From positions 1 to 53,460 of the forward strand of contig JBIICY010000010.1 in the NCBI GenBank assembly GCA_044238605.1: a stretch of DNA of 53,460 nt, read 5' to 3'. Origin of the DNA: UBA10438 sp044238605 (GTDB lineage: Bacteria; Bacteroidota; Ignavibacteria; Kapaibacteriales; Kapaibacteriaceae). Every line of letters begins with the position of its first letter. Position 1 is the stretch's first letter. The notes under the pieces are model-generated. The model worked only from the letters and a program-made list of their open reading frames with translations, was not told where the DNA came from and made no database searches. The translations under genes were made by a program, and so were the position numbers. Shown in pieces: positions 7,667 to 15,219 of the stretch.

Positions 7667-8200
7667 ATGGACACACCTTACATCATCGTCATTGCCGGAC
7701 CAAACGGAGCTGGTAAATCAACGTTTGCGAAGTGGTTCCTTGCAGACCTTCCGGACTGTGCTGGAATTGTGGACCCAGATGCGATTGCGAGAGATCTGAA
7801 CATAACAGATGAAGCGCAACGCAATCTAGCGGCTGGACGCATTGCCCTCGACACGATTGATGCAAACATTCGCAACGGGATATCATTTGCTATCGAGACC
7901 ACGCTATCGGGCAAAACTCTAGCTTTACGATTAGAGTCCGCCCAACGTGCCGGCTTTTCAGTCAAGATCGCTGTACTCTGGGTTCCGTCGGTAAGGCTAA
8001 CTTCAGAACGGGTAAGGGTGAGAGTTTCTGAAGGAGGACATGGCATCCCAGAAGAAATTCAATTCCGTAGATTCGAAAGAACATACATCAACTTTTTTGA
8101 TATCTATGAAAGTCGATGCCATGAGTGGAGCCTGTTTTACGCAATACCACGACCGCCTCGAGAAATCTCACGAGGAAGTGGTGGATTCTCTGAAGAATGA
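7667..8200 (+). CDS. Zeta-toxin-like P-loop kinase
   Basis: 177 aa from ATG 7667 with AGG a few bases upstream; a GTG lies one codon earlier. The Walker A motif GPNGAGKST is at residues 11-19, DPDAIARDL at about 36-44 provides the conserved acidic pair of zeta toxins, and AIETTLSG and the SEGGHGIPEEIQFRRFERT lid segment follow, all in family order. Zeta enzymes phosphorylate UDP-N-acetylglucosamine and block peptidoglycan synthesis; many chromosomal relatives are uncharacterised. The C-terminus WSLFYAIPRPPREIS occupies the place where relatives have a W-x-LFDNS segment, so Asp-Asn-Ser is replaced. No epsilon antitoxin precedes it. A second ORF overlaps its last 160 bp in another frame. It is called zeta-like; toxicity is unproven. 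Confidence 0.82.
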   Translation: MDTPYIIVIAGPNGAGKSTFAKWFLADLPDCAGIVDPDAIARDLNITDEAQRNLAAGRIALDTIDANIRNGISFAIETTLSGKTLALRLESAQRAGFSVKIAVLWVPSVRLTSERVRVRVSEGGHGIPEEIQFRRFERTYINFFDIYESRCHEWSLFYAIPRPPREISRGSGGFSEE

Positions 8201-8435
8201 TCTCCTTTCAGGAGACCCAGAACGGCAACGCCTTGCAGCCGCGCTCGTGCGAATGAGCTACGACATTCGTGGTCAGGCAATCGCGAATGGTCGAGGTGTA
8301 GTTACCATGGTGAATGGAGTGGTAACGCACGAAGAACCCGATTCTCCTGTCTTTCCTGACCTTTCATCGTTAGTCCCGCTCGTGAAGGAGCTGTTCCCTT
8401 TGCCCCCTGATAAAGAACCGCCGGGATTTGAGTAA
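8040..8435 (+). CDS. Hypothetical protein overlapping the zeta gene (possible partner)
   Basis: An open frame of up to 131 aa that overlaps the zeta gene by about 160 bp in a different frame and continues 235 bp past its stop. The part beyond the overlap looks like real protein: charged helices (DRLEKSHEEVVDSLKNDL, RQRLAAALVRM) and then a strand pair ending GRGVVTMVNGVVTHEEP. This resembles the short helix-plus-NGxV tails of small proteins encoded with zeta-like kinases. The true start is uncertain: ATG 8040 has AAGGAGG only 2 nt upstream, other ATGs lie at 8100 and 8118, and GTG at 8181 follows GAGGA. It may be an antitoxin or accessory protein, or a frameshifted zeta C-terminus. Confidence 0.5.
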   Translation: MASQKKFNSVDSKEHTSTFLISMKVDAMSGACFTQYHDRLEKSHEEVVDSLKNDLLSGDPERQRLAAALVRMSYDIRGQAIANGRGVVTMVNGVVTHEEPDSPVFPDLSSLVPLVKELFPLPPDKEPPGFE

Positions 8436-8505
8436 GGGGGGCAACGATGTATCGTCATTGTATGGAATTCCGGGTACTTATGTATTGTGCCCCAATGACG
8501 TGTTT

Positions 8506-8542
8506 GCTGTTCTTTGGGCGACCACATAGGGTCGCCCCTACG
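8506..8542. repeat. Dispersed repeat, copy downstream of zeta; perfect hairpin
   Basis: GCTGTTCTTTGGGCGAC (8506-8522) repeats 7568-7584. Overlapping it, GGGCGACC (8516-8523) and GGTCGCCC (8530-8537) form a perfect 8-bp stem with a 6-nt loop, and GGGTCGCCCCTACG (8529-8542) matches the element at 563 and 7609. The stem ends directly beside the stop codon of the convergent xth gene, so it may act as a bidirectional terminator. There is no clear T-tract. Confidence 0.8.
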
Positions 8543-9308
8543 TTACTCTCAACACAATCCCTACCGGACAATGATCTGATCCCATGACGTCGGGAAGAAT
8601 GAATGCGTTCTTGAGCGATGGACGCAGACCTGGGGTGATCCAGAAGTAGTCGATGCGCCAGCCTACGTTGCGCTCGCGTGCACGCGTGAAATAGTCCCAG
8701 TAAGTGTAGTTATCCGGCTCGTCGGGATGGAACTCGCGGAATGTATCGAGCCAGCCATCGGCTGACATTTGATCGAGCACGGCACGCTCTTCTGGAAGGA
8801 ATCCGGTGTTGCCTTCGTTCTCTTTCGGACGTGCAAGATCGATCGGATGATGAGCAATGTTATAGTCGCCGCAGATCACGATGTGCTTGCCCCCTGCCTG
8901 CTGCTCCTTGCAATGAGCAAGCAGTGCCTCGTAGAACTTGAGCTTGTACGGCACGCGGGAGTTGCCCGTGGAGCCATTCGGGAAGTAGACGTTGTAGAGA
9001 ATGAACGATCCGTAGTCCAGCTCGAGGATGCGTCCTTCTTCGTCGAATTCCTGGATGCCAAGATGGTGATTGACGGAAAGGGGCTCCTGTTTGCTGAGCA
9101 CTCCCACGCCAGAATACCCACTCTTGCGCTCGCAAGAGTGCCAGTAGGTGTGATAGCCGTGTTCCTTGACCTCAGTAGGGATCTTGTCTTCGTCTGCCTT
9201 GGTTTCTTGGAGACAGATGATGTCTGCCTTGACCTCGTCTACCCAATCAAGAAAGCCCTTCTTCATCACAGCACGGATGCCGTTCACGTTCCAACTGATG
9301 AGCTTCAT
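8538..9308 (-). CDS. xth: Exodeoxyribonuclease III
   Basis: 256 aa, the usual length for this AP endonuclease, which acts in base-excision repair at abasic sites and removes 3' blocking groups. All family motifs are present: ISWNVNGIR at the N-terminus, LQETK with catalytic Glu35, the central YFPNG segment, GDYNIAH (Asp/Asn active-site pair), NVGWRIDYFW, and GSDHCP with catalytic Asp245/His246. The product should be cytoplasmic and Mg2+-dependent. Its ATG overlaps the pyrE stop by four bases (ATGA), so it is translated by coupling from pyrE. The stop codon abuts the hairpin at 8516-8537. Assignment is firm. Confidence 0.95.
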   Translation of the reverse strand: MKLISWNVNGIRAVMKKGFLDWVDEVKADIICLQETKADEDKIPTEVKEHGYHTYWHSCERKSGYSGVGVLSKQEPLSVNHHLGIQEFDEEGRILELDYGSFILYNVYFPNGSTGNSRVPYKLKFYEALLAHCKEQQAGGKHIVICGDYNIAHHPIDLARPKENEGNTGFLPEERAVLDQMSADGWLDTFREFHPDEPDNYTYWDYFTRARERNVGWRIDYFWITPGLRPSLKNAFILPDVMGSDHCPVGIVLRVT

Positions 9309-9829
9309 CGTCCGGCCTTGAGTTCTGACATTGTAAACAATGATGTTAACTCGTATCCGGCTTCTTCGAGCTTACCTCGTCCACCCTGCTCACGATCTAT
9401 CACGCACACAACCTGATGCACATCAGCACCAAGCGCCTTGAGGTCGTTACCAGAGATGATGACTTGTCCGCCAGAGGTAATGACATCCTCAACGATCAAG
9501 AGCTTTTTGCCTGTAATTGATGGACCTTCAGCAAGCTTGCATGTTCCGTACTCCTTCGCATTCTTGCGCACGAAGACGGCAGGGATACCGGTTTCGAGGG
9601 ATAATGCAGTTGCAATAGCGAGTCCGCCCATTTCGAGTCCAGCCAGATATTCTGTGCCGGCTGGCACCATCGGTGCCATGTGCTCTGCGATTGCCTTGAG
9701 CAGCTTTGGATCGCTTTCGAACTGGTACTTATCGAAGTACTCGTTGCTTGTAATGCCACTGCGGAGCTTGAATTCTCCGGTGAGGTGTGCAACATCGTAG
9801 ATAGCTTGGGTTAGGTCGTGTTTTGTCAT
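9305..9829 (-). CDS. pyrE: Orotate phosphoribosyltransferase
   Basis: 174 aa enzyme of de novo pyrimidine synthesis that joins orotate and PRPP to give OMP. The PRPP-binding motif LLIVEDVITSGG is at residues 110-121, preceded by VRKNAKEYGT (phosphate-binding Lys-rich loop) and by GLEMGGLAIA. The N-terminus FKLRSGITSNEYFDKYQF matches the family, and the length is near that of short bacterial PyrE. A TATTTTTG element (9834-9841) lies four bases upstream of the ATG, so the mRNA may be nearly leaderless. No Shine-Dalgarno sequence could fit in that space. It is the first gene of a coupled pair with xth. Confidence 0.94.
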   Translation of the reverse strand: MTKHDLTQAIYDVAHLTGEFKLRSGITSNEYFDKYQFESDPKLLKAIAEHMAPMVPAGTEYLAGLEMGGLAIATALSLETGIPAVFVRKNAKEYGTCKLAEGPSITGKKLLIVEDVITSGGQVIISGNDLKALGADVHQVVCVIDREQGGRGKLEEAGYELTSLFTMSELKAGR

Positions 9830-9833
9830 GGGG

Positions 9834-9841
9834 CAAAAATA
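9834..9841 (-). promoter_or_regulatory. TAnnTTTG (-7) promoter element for pyrE-xth
   Basis: TATTTTTG on the minus strand matches the Bacteroidota -7 consensus TAnnTTTG exactly. Only CCCC separates it from the pyrE ATG, which would place the transcription start at or next to the start codon. No clear -33 TTG was found. It lies just downstream of the terminator at 9850-9885, as a new transcription unit would require. Confidence 0.55.
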
Positions 9842-9849
9842 GCGTTCAC

Positions 9850-9885
9850 AAAAAACAGAACGGCACGAGCTACTGCCCGTGCCGT
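9850..9885 (-). terminator. Intrinsic terminator after the 9913-14409 gene
   Basis: Read on the minus strand, ACGGCACG (9885-9878) pairs perfectly with CGTGCCGT (9867-9860) across a 10-nt loop. A T-rich tract TCTGTTTTTTG follows. It sits 28 bp past the stop of the giant secreted-protein gene and just before the pyrE promoter element. Confidence 0.8.
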
Positions 9886-9912
9886 CCAGATGTGAATAAC
9901 TTTGCTTGAGGG

Positions 9913-12900
9913 TTATCGAGCGATCACCAACCGATGTGCAGTATGCTTCGAACCTGAAATGACCTTCACAGAGTACACGCCATTTGCGAGTGTGGCAATA
10001 TCGACGTGCGCTGATGCGCGAGGCGCACCATCAAAGGCATAAACAGCAACTTGTGCTCCTGCAGCGTCAAAGATCTCGATCGCTGTTACGCGGACGTCCG
10101 ATCCAAAGGCAACCCGTACATCGGATGATGCTGGGTTTGGATGGATCATTGAAACTATTGGGGTAGCATCGTTTTCGTCTACCGATACTGGTTCGTTTTT
10201 GTAGACAGAAACATCCGATACGTATGACACATCGAGTCCACAGTCGTTCTTCACAACGCACACATACTTGCCATTGTCAGTAAGTGCCGATGCTGGAATT
10301 GTGAGTGTTGGAAGTGTAGCCCCCTTGATATCCTTTCCGTCGCGTGCCCATTGATACGTAAGTGTCGGTGTGCCACTGGCATTAACACGGAGAACGATTG
10401 GATCCCCCTCCTTTACACGGAGGCTCGGAACTGGCTGCAGTGTAAACAATGGCTTTTGTGCATTTGTTATTGTTACGGTCTGTGATGTAGTTGTCTGACC
10501 ACACTCCCCAACGACACGCACTGCATATGTTCCTGGCTTCGACGTTGCATAGGTATTCGCCGTTGCAAGCGCTATCGGCGAACCATCACGCAGCCATTGG
10601 TATCTGAGCGACGCAGAGCCAGATGCAGCTACACTGAACTGGAAGAACGTTCCTTGGCACAGCACATCGGAATCCTTGCCGTTTGGTGCCGTCGGCTGAC
10701 GCAGAATACTTGGTGCTGGACGCACGTTTACAAGTACGTTGCGAGAGAATCGATTGTCGTTTGATGGGAAGCCCGTTACTACACAGATGTACTCTTGAGC
10801 ATCAGCTGATGTTGCCTTGGCAATTCGCAGGGTTGGGCTTGATGTTCCCGAGAAACGTCCACCATCATTAAGAACCGTACCGTTTGCAGTGCGCCACTTG
10901 TATGCAACACCTACATCACCACCACTCGAGGCAGCGCGGGCATTCAGGATTATGGTATCACCTGGGCATACAGTAGTATCAACAGGTTGCTCTGTGAATT
11001 GAATACGGGGGATGAACACGCGAGCATCACGAGTGCGCACGTTACTGCAGCCCCCTACCACTGTGCAGTAGTAGCGTCCGGATGTGTCAGCAAAGGTGAT
11101 GTTCTTGATTGTGAGCTTATTGGTTGTTACACCGCCATACTTAGATCCGTTGGCAAGGGGCTGTCCAGCCCGGAACCACTGCAGTGTCTCGCCTGCCGTG
11201 GTAGTTGCTTCGAAATCAATATCAACCGTTAATCCTACGTCGATTTGTGCAAGGGCACGTGGCTCGCGGATGATACGTGTGCGTGTGAAGATCGTAAGGG
11301 CCGTTCCACGCGTCGTTGCTGCAAGTCCGTTGGCTGGTGTTACCGTACAGGTGTACACCCCAGCAGATGAGCTGGTTACATCGAATGTGAACGACGCGGA
11401 TGTTGCGCCGGAGATTGCTGTGCCGTTGCGGCGCCACTGATAGGATAGAGATGGGCCTTGAGCAGTTACAGACAGCGTGATACGATCGCCGATGCACTGC
11501 ACAAGCGTTGCAGCTGGTTGCGTGAGGATACGAGCTGTTTTGAGCTGCATGATGCTCATTGTTCCGCTGATCTCATTGCCAACAAGCAGAAGGTCTGTGT
11601 TGTTCGGACTTGCTGTTGAAGGGATGTGGCAGACAACTTCTGGACCAAGGTCTCCGACAGTTCCGTTGTCGACGTTCGCAAGATTTGGCGTGACCGTGAA
11701 GTTGCGCGCGTTGAAATAGTCAGAATACGATGGCGATGTAACATTGGAGACGTTGTACATGAATACACCACCAATACGCTCATTTCCAACCATCACATAC
11801 GTTGAGTCATTGATTACTGTAGAAGCAATGGCCTCTGGCTCTGGGCCCTTGTTATCCGAGCGATCATCCATGCTGTTGGTTGTGTGACCAGCATTGAAGT
11901 TTGATGGATAGTATGCTGCTGTCCGAGTCTCAAACTCATTTCCTGAGTCCCAGATGAGATTGCCATCAGCATTCCACAGCGTAAAGCCACGTCCACCAAG
12001 TGTGTAGATCTCGTCAAACACTCCATCACCGTCGAGATCACCAAGATTGTTAACAACATTGAGTCGTCCGAGCTGAGCATTCGTCTTGAGTGATGGGTAC
12101 AGATTCAATAGAGACGCATCAATTGGATACGTCGCAGCACCAGCACGTACTTCTTCAATAAACGTGCCCCACTCGCGGGCATCGCCTTCGTTGGCCGTTG
12201 CAAGATATGTTTGGCCTCCGATCGTAACGGCAGTGATAGCATCTGGCTGATACATGCCATAGACAGGCCAGTTGCCAATCCTGATAGCTGCACCTGTACC
12301 CGCTGCATTATCGCGGTCGCTTGGGTCGAGTCCATTCGGACGATCGAAGGTGATGAGTCCAAGGATTGGATCGTTTTGCGATACCGTGATACTTCCATTA
12401 GGCGGCGAAGGCAGGAGTGATCCACCTACACCAAAGTCGTTATCGTTTACAACTGCGAAGGTATTGGCGTTTACACGTGCGATGCCTTCTACCTTGTCCA
12501 CAGAACCATAACCAACCCCAGGAAGATAGATGCTCTTCTTCTTTACTATTGGCTTTACGCCTGCGGCTGCAAGTTCTGCGAATGTGCACTGCTCGAGTGT
12601 CTTACCTGCAGGAAGTGTGGGCGTTGCCAATACAAGGTTCGTTGCACCCTTCAGATTAATCTCGAAGATATACTTACGCGCACGCAAGCCTGTTGCATCA
12701 TCGCGCTCTACAACATAAAACTTGCCGCCACCGAGCGATACAGCGTCACCGATCTTATCGCATGAGCCCGCCTTTTCGAACATCGGGTAGAGGTATTCAC
12801 CAACGATCTGCTTCGTGACAACGTTCATTGCGATGATGCGACAGAATGTCGATGCCTTTGAGGTTGCATCTGTTGCGTTATCTGGATTATCGATGGGGCT

Positions 12901-14409
12901 CTGAATGAATGCATAAAGAACATCGCCCTCAATTGCACAGGCCTCAAAACCACGATTTGCTCTGCGCTGGGCGTACACAGCGGGCAGCAGCTCGTTACCA
13001 TACGTGCCTGCGGCTGCGCCTACAGAGGCTGCAGTTCCTGCCGGGATATAGCGATCTATGAGTTTACCGGTATTCGTGAAGTTGTAAATAGCTGGACGAT
13101 ACTCATCGACCATCCACCATGTTCCAGCGTTGTCTACCACAAGACCTTCGAGATCGGCACCAAATGGATCGTTTGGCAGGTCGTTTCCAAACAAATCAAT
13201 GGGAAGTTCATCTGTGTAGGCTGTTCCTTGCGCACCTGCTTGAAGGTTCGGCAATCCCGTAATCGGTGTTGTTCCGTCAGCGCGAGTAAGCTTTGTGCGA
13301 TTCAGAATGGTGAATGATCCTGTTACACGATCCAACTCAAACCGGATCACTTCGGCCTGATAGTTTGGAAGTGCAAACGGACGACGTGTCTGACCACGAA
13401 TCACAAGGGGCTCGGCATTCGGTCCACGATCTGGATGCGTCAGGAATCGCAGCTTGTTCGTATCAGTGCCGTATCCATCGAACCACAGTCCCGAAAATCC
13501 ACCCAGCAGGATTGATTGTCCGGCAGGTGTTGTACCAAGCACAGGACGATTTGACCACGTATAATTGGTTGATCGAGGAAGCCCCTTGCTGTAGTCTTTC
13601 CAGCCAAGCGGCATTACGCGAACCAACGTTGCAGCATTGATATCGATCACAGCAATGGCGTTGTTCTCCTGAAGAGTAACGTATGCAGTGGCACCGTCTG
13701 GCGTTATCGCAGCGTACTCTGGTTCAAGATCTTGCGCAACAGAGGAGAAGATCCTTGTGCCGAGAGAATCACGAAAACCATAGATGCGAACACCCAGGGC
13801 ACGGAGTGAATCTTGGCGTCCGTTGAGAGAAGAGAACGATACCGTCTGAACTGTTGGACTTGTAGGATTTGTGACGTTGATGATTGAGACGCTTCCTTCA
13901 GGATCGACTGCGTAGTTATTCTCCGGTTCCCCTTCGTTACAGACGATAACGCGCTGTCCGTTTGGAGTAAACACCAGCATGTCTGGTAGTGCACCAACAG
14001 TTACCTGTGAGCGAAGATTACCCAGCATATCGAGAAACACGACCTTGCCCGGATTTGACTTGAGCGTTGCATCTTCGAGTGCAACTGCTACGAGTCCGTT
14101 CCTCACAGCAACACCATTTACTCGTCCATTAAACGGTGTAAGTGCAACTTCACGAGCTACTACAGGTAGCAGAGGATTAGCAATGTTGACGAATGTGAGC
14201 TTGTTACCGGCTGCATCCGACAGAATTGCGGTCCGCGAAGCCGAATCATAGGTTACAACTTCTGCAGAACCTTGATCGAACGTTGCCGGACGTTGTGTGT
14301 GGCGCGACAAGAGCTGTAGAATGCTTCCTTGTGCCGGCGATTGAGCCAAAAGCTGCGGTGCGAGTATTGAACAACTCAGCACAACACAGAGTACGATAAT
14401 GCGTCTCAT
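9913..14409 (-). CDS. Giant secreted choice-of-anchor I / phytase-like / Ig-repeat protein with T9SS tail
   Basis: 1498 aa; AAGG lies seven bases before ATG 14409. The signal peptide ends about LLAQ (residue 23). Residues 45-275 and about 690-955 together make a choice-of-anchor I beta-propeller (GALPDMLVFTPNGQRV, CNEGEPENNY, AQDLEPEY, then NGLDPSDRD, NWPVYGMYQPDAI, ANEGDAREW). Between them, residues about 280-690 form an esterase-like/phytase-like domain (LEGLVVD, WWMVDEYRPAIYNF, GFEACAI, FYVVERDDA). From about 960 to 1410 run five or so Ig-like modules (SYQWRRNGTAI, YRCTV-like strands such as GVYTCTV and GRYYCTV). The last 80 residues (IHPNPASSDVRV, IEIFDAAGAQV, NGVYSVKV, HRLVIAR) are a typical type A T9SS sorting domain. 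It is probably cell-surface or released; a phosphoester substrate is possible but unproven. Confidence 0.85.
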   Translation of the reverse strand: MRRIIVLCVVLSCSILAPQLLAQSPAQGSILQLLSRHTQRPATFDQGSAEVVTYDSASRTAILSDAAGNKLTFVNIANPLLPVVAREVALTPFNGRVNGVAVRNGLVAVALEDATLKSNPGKVVFLDMLGNLRSQVTVGALPDMLVFTPNGQRVIVCNEGEPENNYAVDPEGSVSIINVTNPTSPTVQTVSFSSLNGRQDSLRALGVRIYGFRDSLGTRIFSSVAQDLEPEYAAITPDGATAYVTLQENNAIAVIDINAATLVRVMPLGWKDYSKGLPRSTNYTWSNRPVLGTTPAGQSILLGGFSGLWFDGYGTDTNKLRFLTHPDRGPNAEPLVIRGQTRRPFALPNYQAEVIRFELDRVTGSFTILNRTKLTRADGTTPITGLPNLQAGAQGTAYTDELPIDLFGNDLPNDPFGADLEGLVVDNAGTWWMVDEYRPAIYNFTNTGKLIDRYIPAGTAASVGAAAGTYGNELLPAVYAQRRANRGFEACAIEGDVLYAFIQSPIDNPDNATDATSKASTFCRIIAMNVVTKQIVGEYLYPMFEKAGSCDKIGDAVSLGGGKFYVVERDDATGLRARKYIFEINLKGATNLVLATPTLPAGKTLEQCTFAELAAAGVKPIVKKKSIYLPGVGYGSVDKVEGIARVNANTFAVVNDNDFGVGGSLLPSPPNGSITVSQNDPILGLITFDRPNGLDPSDRDNAAGTGAAIRIGNWPVYGMYQPDAITAVTIGGQTYLATANEGDAREWGTFIEEVRAGAATYPIDASLLNLYPSLKTNAQLGRLNVVNNLGDLDGDGVFDEIYTLGGRGFTLWNADGNLIWDSGNEFETRTAAYYPSNFNAGHTTNSMDDRSDNKGPEPEAIASTVINDSTYVMVGNERIGGVFMYNVSNVTSPSYSDYFNARNFTVTPNLANVDNGTVGDLGPEVVCHIPSTASPNNTDLLLVGNEISGTMSIMQLKTARILTQPAATLVQCIGDRITLSVTAQGPSLSYQWRRNGTAISGATSASFTFDVTSSSAGVYTCTVTPANGLAATTRGTALTIFTRTRIIREPRALAQIDVGLTVDIDFEATTTAGETLQWFRAGQPLANGSKYGGVTTNKLTIKNITFADTSGRYYCTVVGGCSNVRTRDARVFIPRIQFTEQPVDTTVCPGDTIILNARAASSGGDVGVAYKWRTANGTVLNDGGRFSGTSSPTLRIAKATSADAQEYICVVTGFPSNDNRFSRNVLVNVRPAPSILRQPTAPNGKDSDVLCQGTFFQFSVAASGSASLRYQWLRDGSPIALATANTYATSKPGTYAVRVVGECGQTTTSQTVTITNAQKPLFTLQPVPSLRVKEGDPIVLRVNASGTPTLTYQWARDGKDIKGATLPTLTIPASALTDNGKYVCVVKNDCGLDVSYVSDVSVYKNEPVSVDENDATPIVSMIHPNPASSDVRVAFGSDVRVTAIEIFDAAGAQVAVYAFDGAPRASAHVDIATLANGVYSVKVISGSKHTAHRLVIAR

Positions 14410-14491
14410 GCATCAACCTTGATATATTGTGTGCGGTGGAACTACGACGCAAAATTCCCCCGTCAATGTATCGTAAAGGTCATCCCTACGT

Positions 14492-14499
14492 TACGTTTG
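14492..14499 (+). promoter_or_regulatory. TAnnTTTG (-7) element upstream of the DUF6438 lipoprotein
   Basis: TACGTTTG matches TAnnTTTG and ends 23 bases before ATG 14523, giving a short leader of about 15-20 nt. It lies in the 113-bp divergent gap shared with the 14409 gene. There a near-match GAATTTTG on the minus strand (14457-14450) could serve the opposite direction. Confidence 0.45.
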
Positions 14500-14522
14500 T
14501 GCAACTGTATTACGGAATTGCA

Positions 14523-14990
14523 ATGCATTATCGATTGATCACAATCACGGCTCTGGCGACACTTCTGCTCACATCGTGCGCTTCTGTTGGCGATTGTCTC
14601 AAGGGCGTAACTGTACAGAATTTTAGCGTAACACTGGACAAAGGCATGTGCTTTGGACAGTGCCCTGTCTTCAACGGCTCTGTGCTCGGTGATCGCAACG
14701 TAATGTATAATGGCATCAGGTTCACTGAACGCGAGGGTATGCACAAAGGCACAGTATCTGAGTCCGATCTGTGCGACATCATCACAGAGATCCGCAACAA
14801 CAACATCATGTCGCTCGATACGAACTACCGCGAAAACGTGGCAGATGCACCCGAAACAGAGCTTCGTGTTGTCTATGCCGGAAAGGTTAAAACATTCCGA
14901 TGGAATCTCTCAACACCAGATCCCCTCAAGAAGCTCGAAGCGCTAATGATCAAGCACACGCACGAGAATGGGACGTTGAGGAAGTTTTAG
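14523..14990 (+). CDS. DUF6438-like lipoprotein
   Basis: 155 aa from ATG 14523; a longer open frame from 14427 would bury the signal peptide. The leader MHYRLITITALATLLLTSC carries a lipobox with lipidated Cys19. The mature part shows the DUF6438 pattern: an N-terminal CFGQCPVF segment with two close cysteines, then VMYNGIRFTEREG and a C-terminal helix. Function is not known for this family. The C-terminal codons run into heptanucleotide repeats: the G of the TAG stop is the first base of the first GGGACTA unit. Diverges from the giant secreted protein and converges on menG. Confidence 0.8.
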   Translation: MHYRLITITALATLLLTSCASVGDCLKGVTVQNFSVTLDKGMCFGQCPVFNGSVLGDRNVMYNGIRFTEREGMHKGTVSESDLCDIITEIRNNNIMSLDTNYRENVADAPETELRVVYAGKVKTFRWNLSTPDPLKKLEALMIKHTHENGTLRKF

Positions 14991-15114
14991 GGACTAGGGA
15001 CAAGGGACAAGGGACAAGGGACTAGGGACTAGGGTACACAAGGGTACACAAGGGTACTGGTTACTGGGTACTGGTTACTGGGTACTGCGTACTGGTTACT
15101 GGTTACTGAGTACA
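14990..15114. repeat. Heptanucleotide tandem repeats, families A and B
   Basis: Six GGGAC(T/A)A units (14990-15031) are followed by two 10-mers GGGTACACAA (15032-15051). Then come eight alternating GGGTACT/GGTTACT-type units (15052-15107, one of them GCGTACT) and a degenerate GAGTACA. The first unit overlaps the stop codon of the upstream gene. Period seven without purity resembles the STRR sequences of filamentous cyanobacteria. Bases 15115-15156 between this block and the next show no clear pattern. No coding or RNA-gene signal is seen. Confidence 0.9.
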
Positions 15115-15156
15115 GCAGATACCATCATTACCGATAATGCAGGTATAGTCGGTAGC

Positions 15157-15219
15157 GCTGTTCGCTGCTCGCTGTTTGCTGCTCGCTGCTCTCTCTTCGC
15201 TACTCGCTGTTCGCTACTT
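15157..15219. repeat. Heptanucleotide tandem repeats, family C
   Basis: Nine consecutive 7-mers of the form GCT(G/A)(C/T)T(C/T), such as GCTGTTC, GCTGCTC and GCTACTC, with one degenerate TCTCTTC. The last unit (15213-15219) overlaps the stop codon of menG on the minus strand. Together with the block at 14990-15114, heptamers occupy nearly the whole gap between two convergent genes. Confidence 0.88.

Noticed and set aside
7667..8435. Single frameshifted zeta toxin
   Set aside because: The zeta frame ends with a plausible family C-terminus (PPREIS then GSGG), so two ORFs were kept; the alternative is listed as a check.
547..8542. Integron attC sites or gene-cassette array
   Set aside because: No integrase is seen, and the repeats lack the paired GTTRRRY/RYYYAAC core expected of attC.
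14990..15219. Non-coding RNA or promoter region
   Set aside because: The segment is explained by heptanucleotide repeats between convergent stop codons, with no promoter match or stable fold seen by eye.
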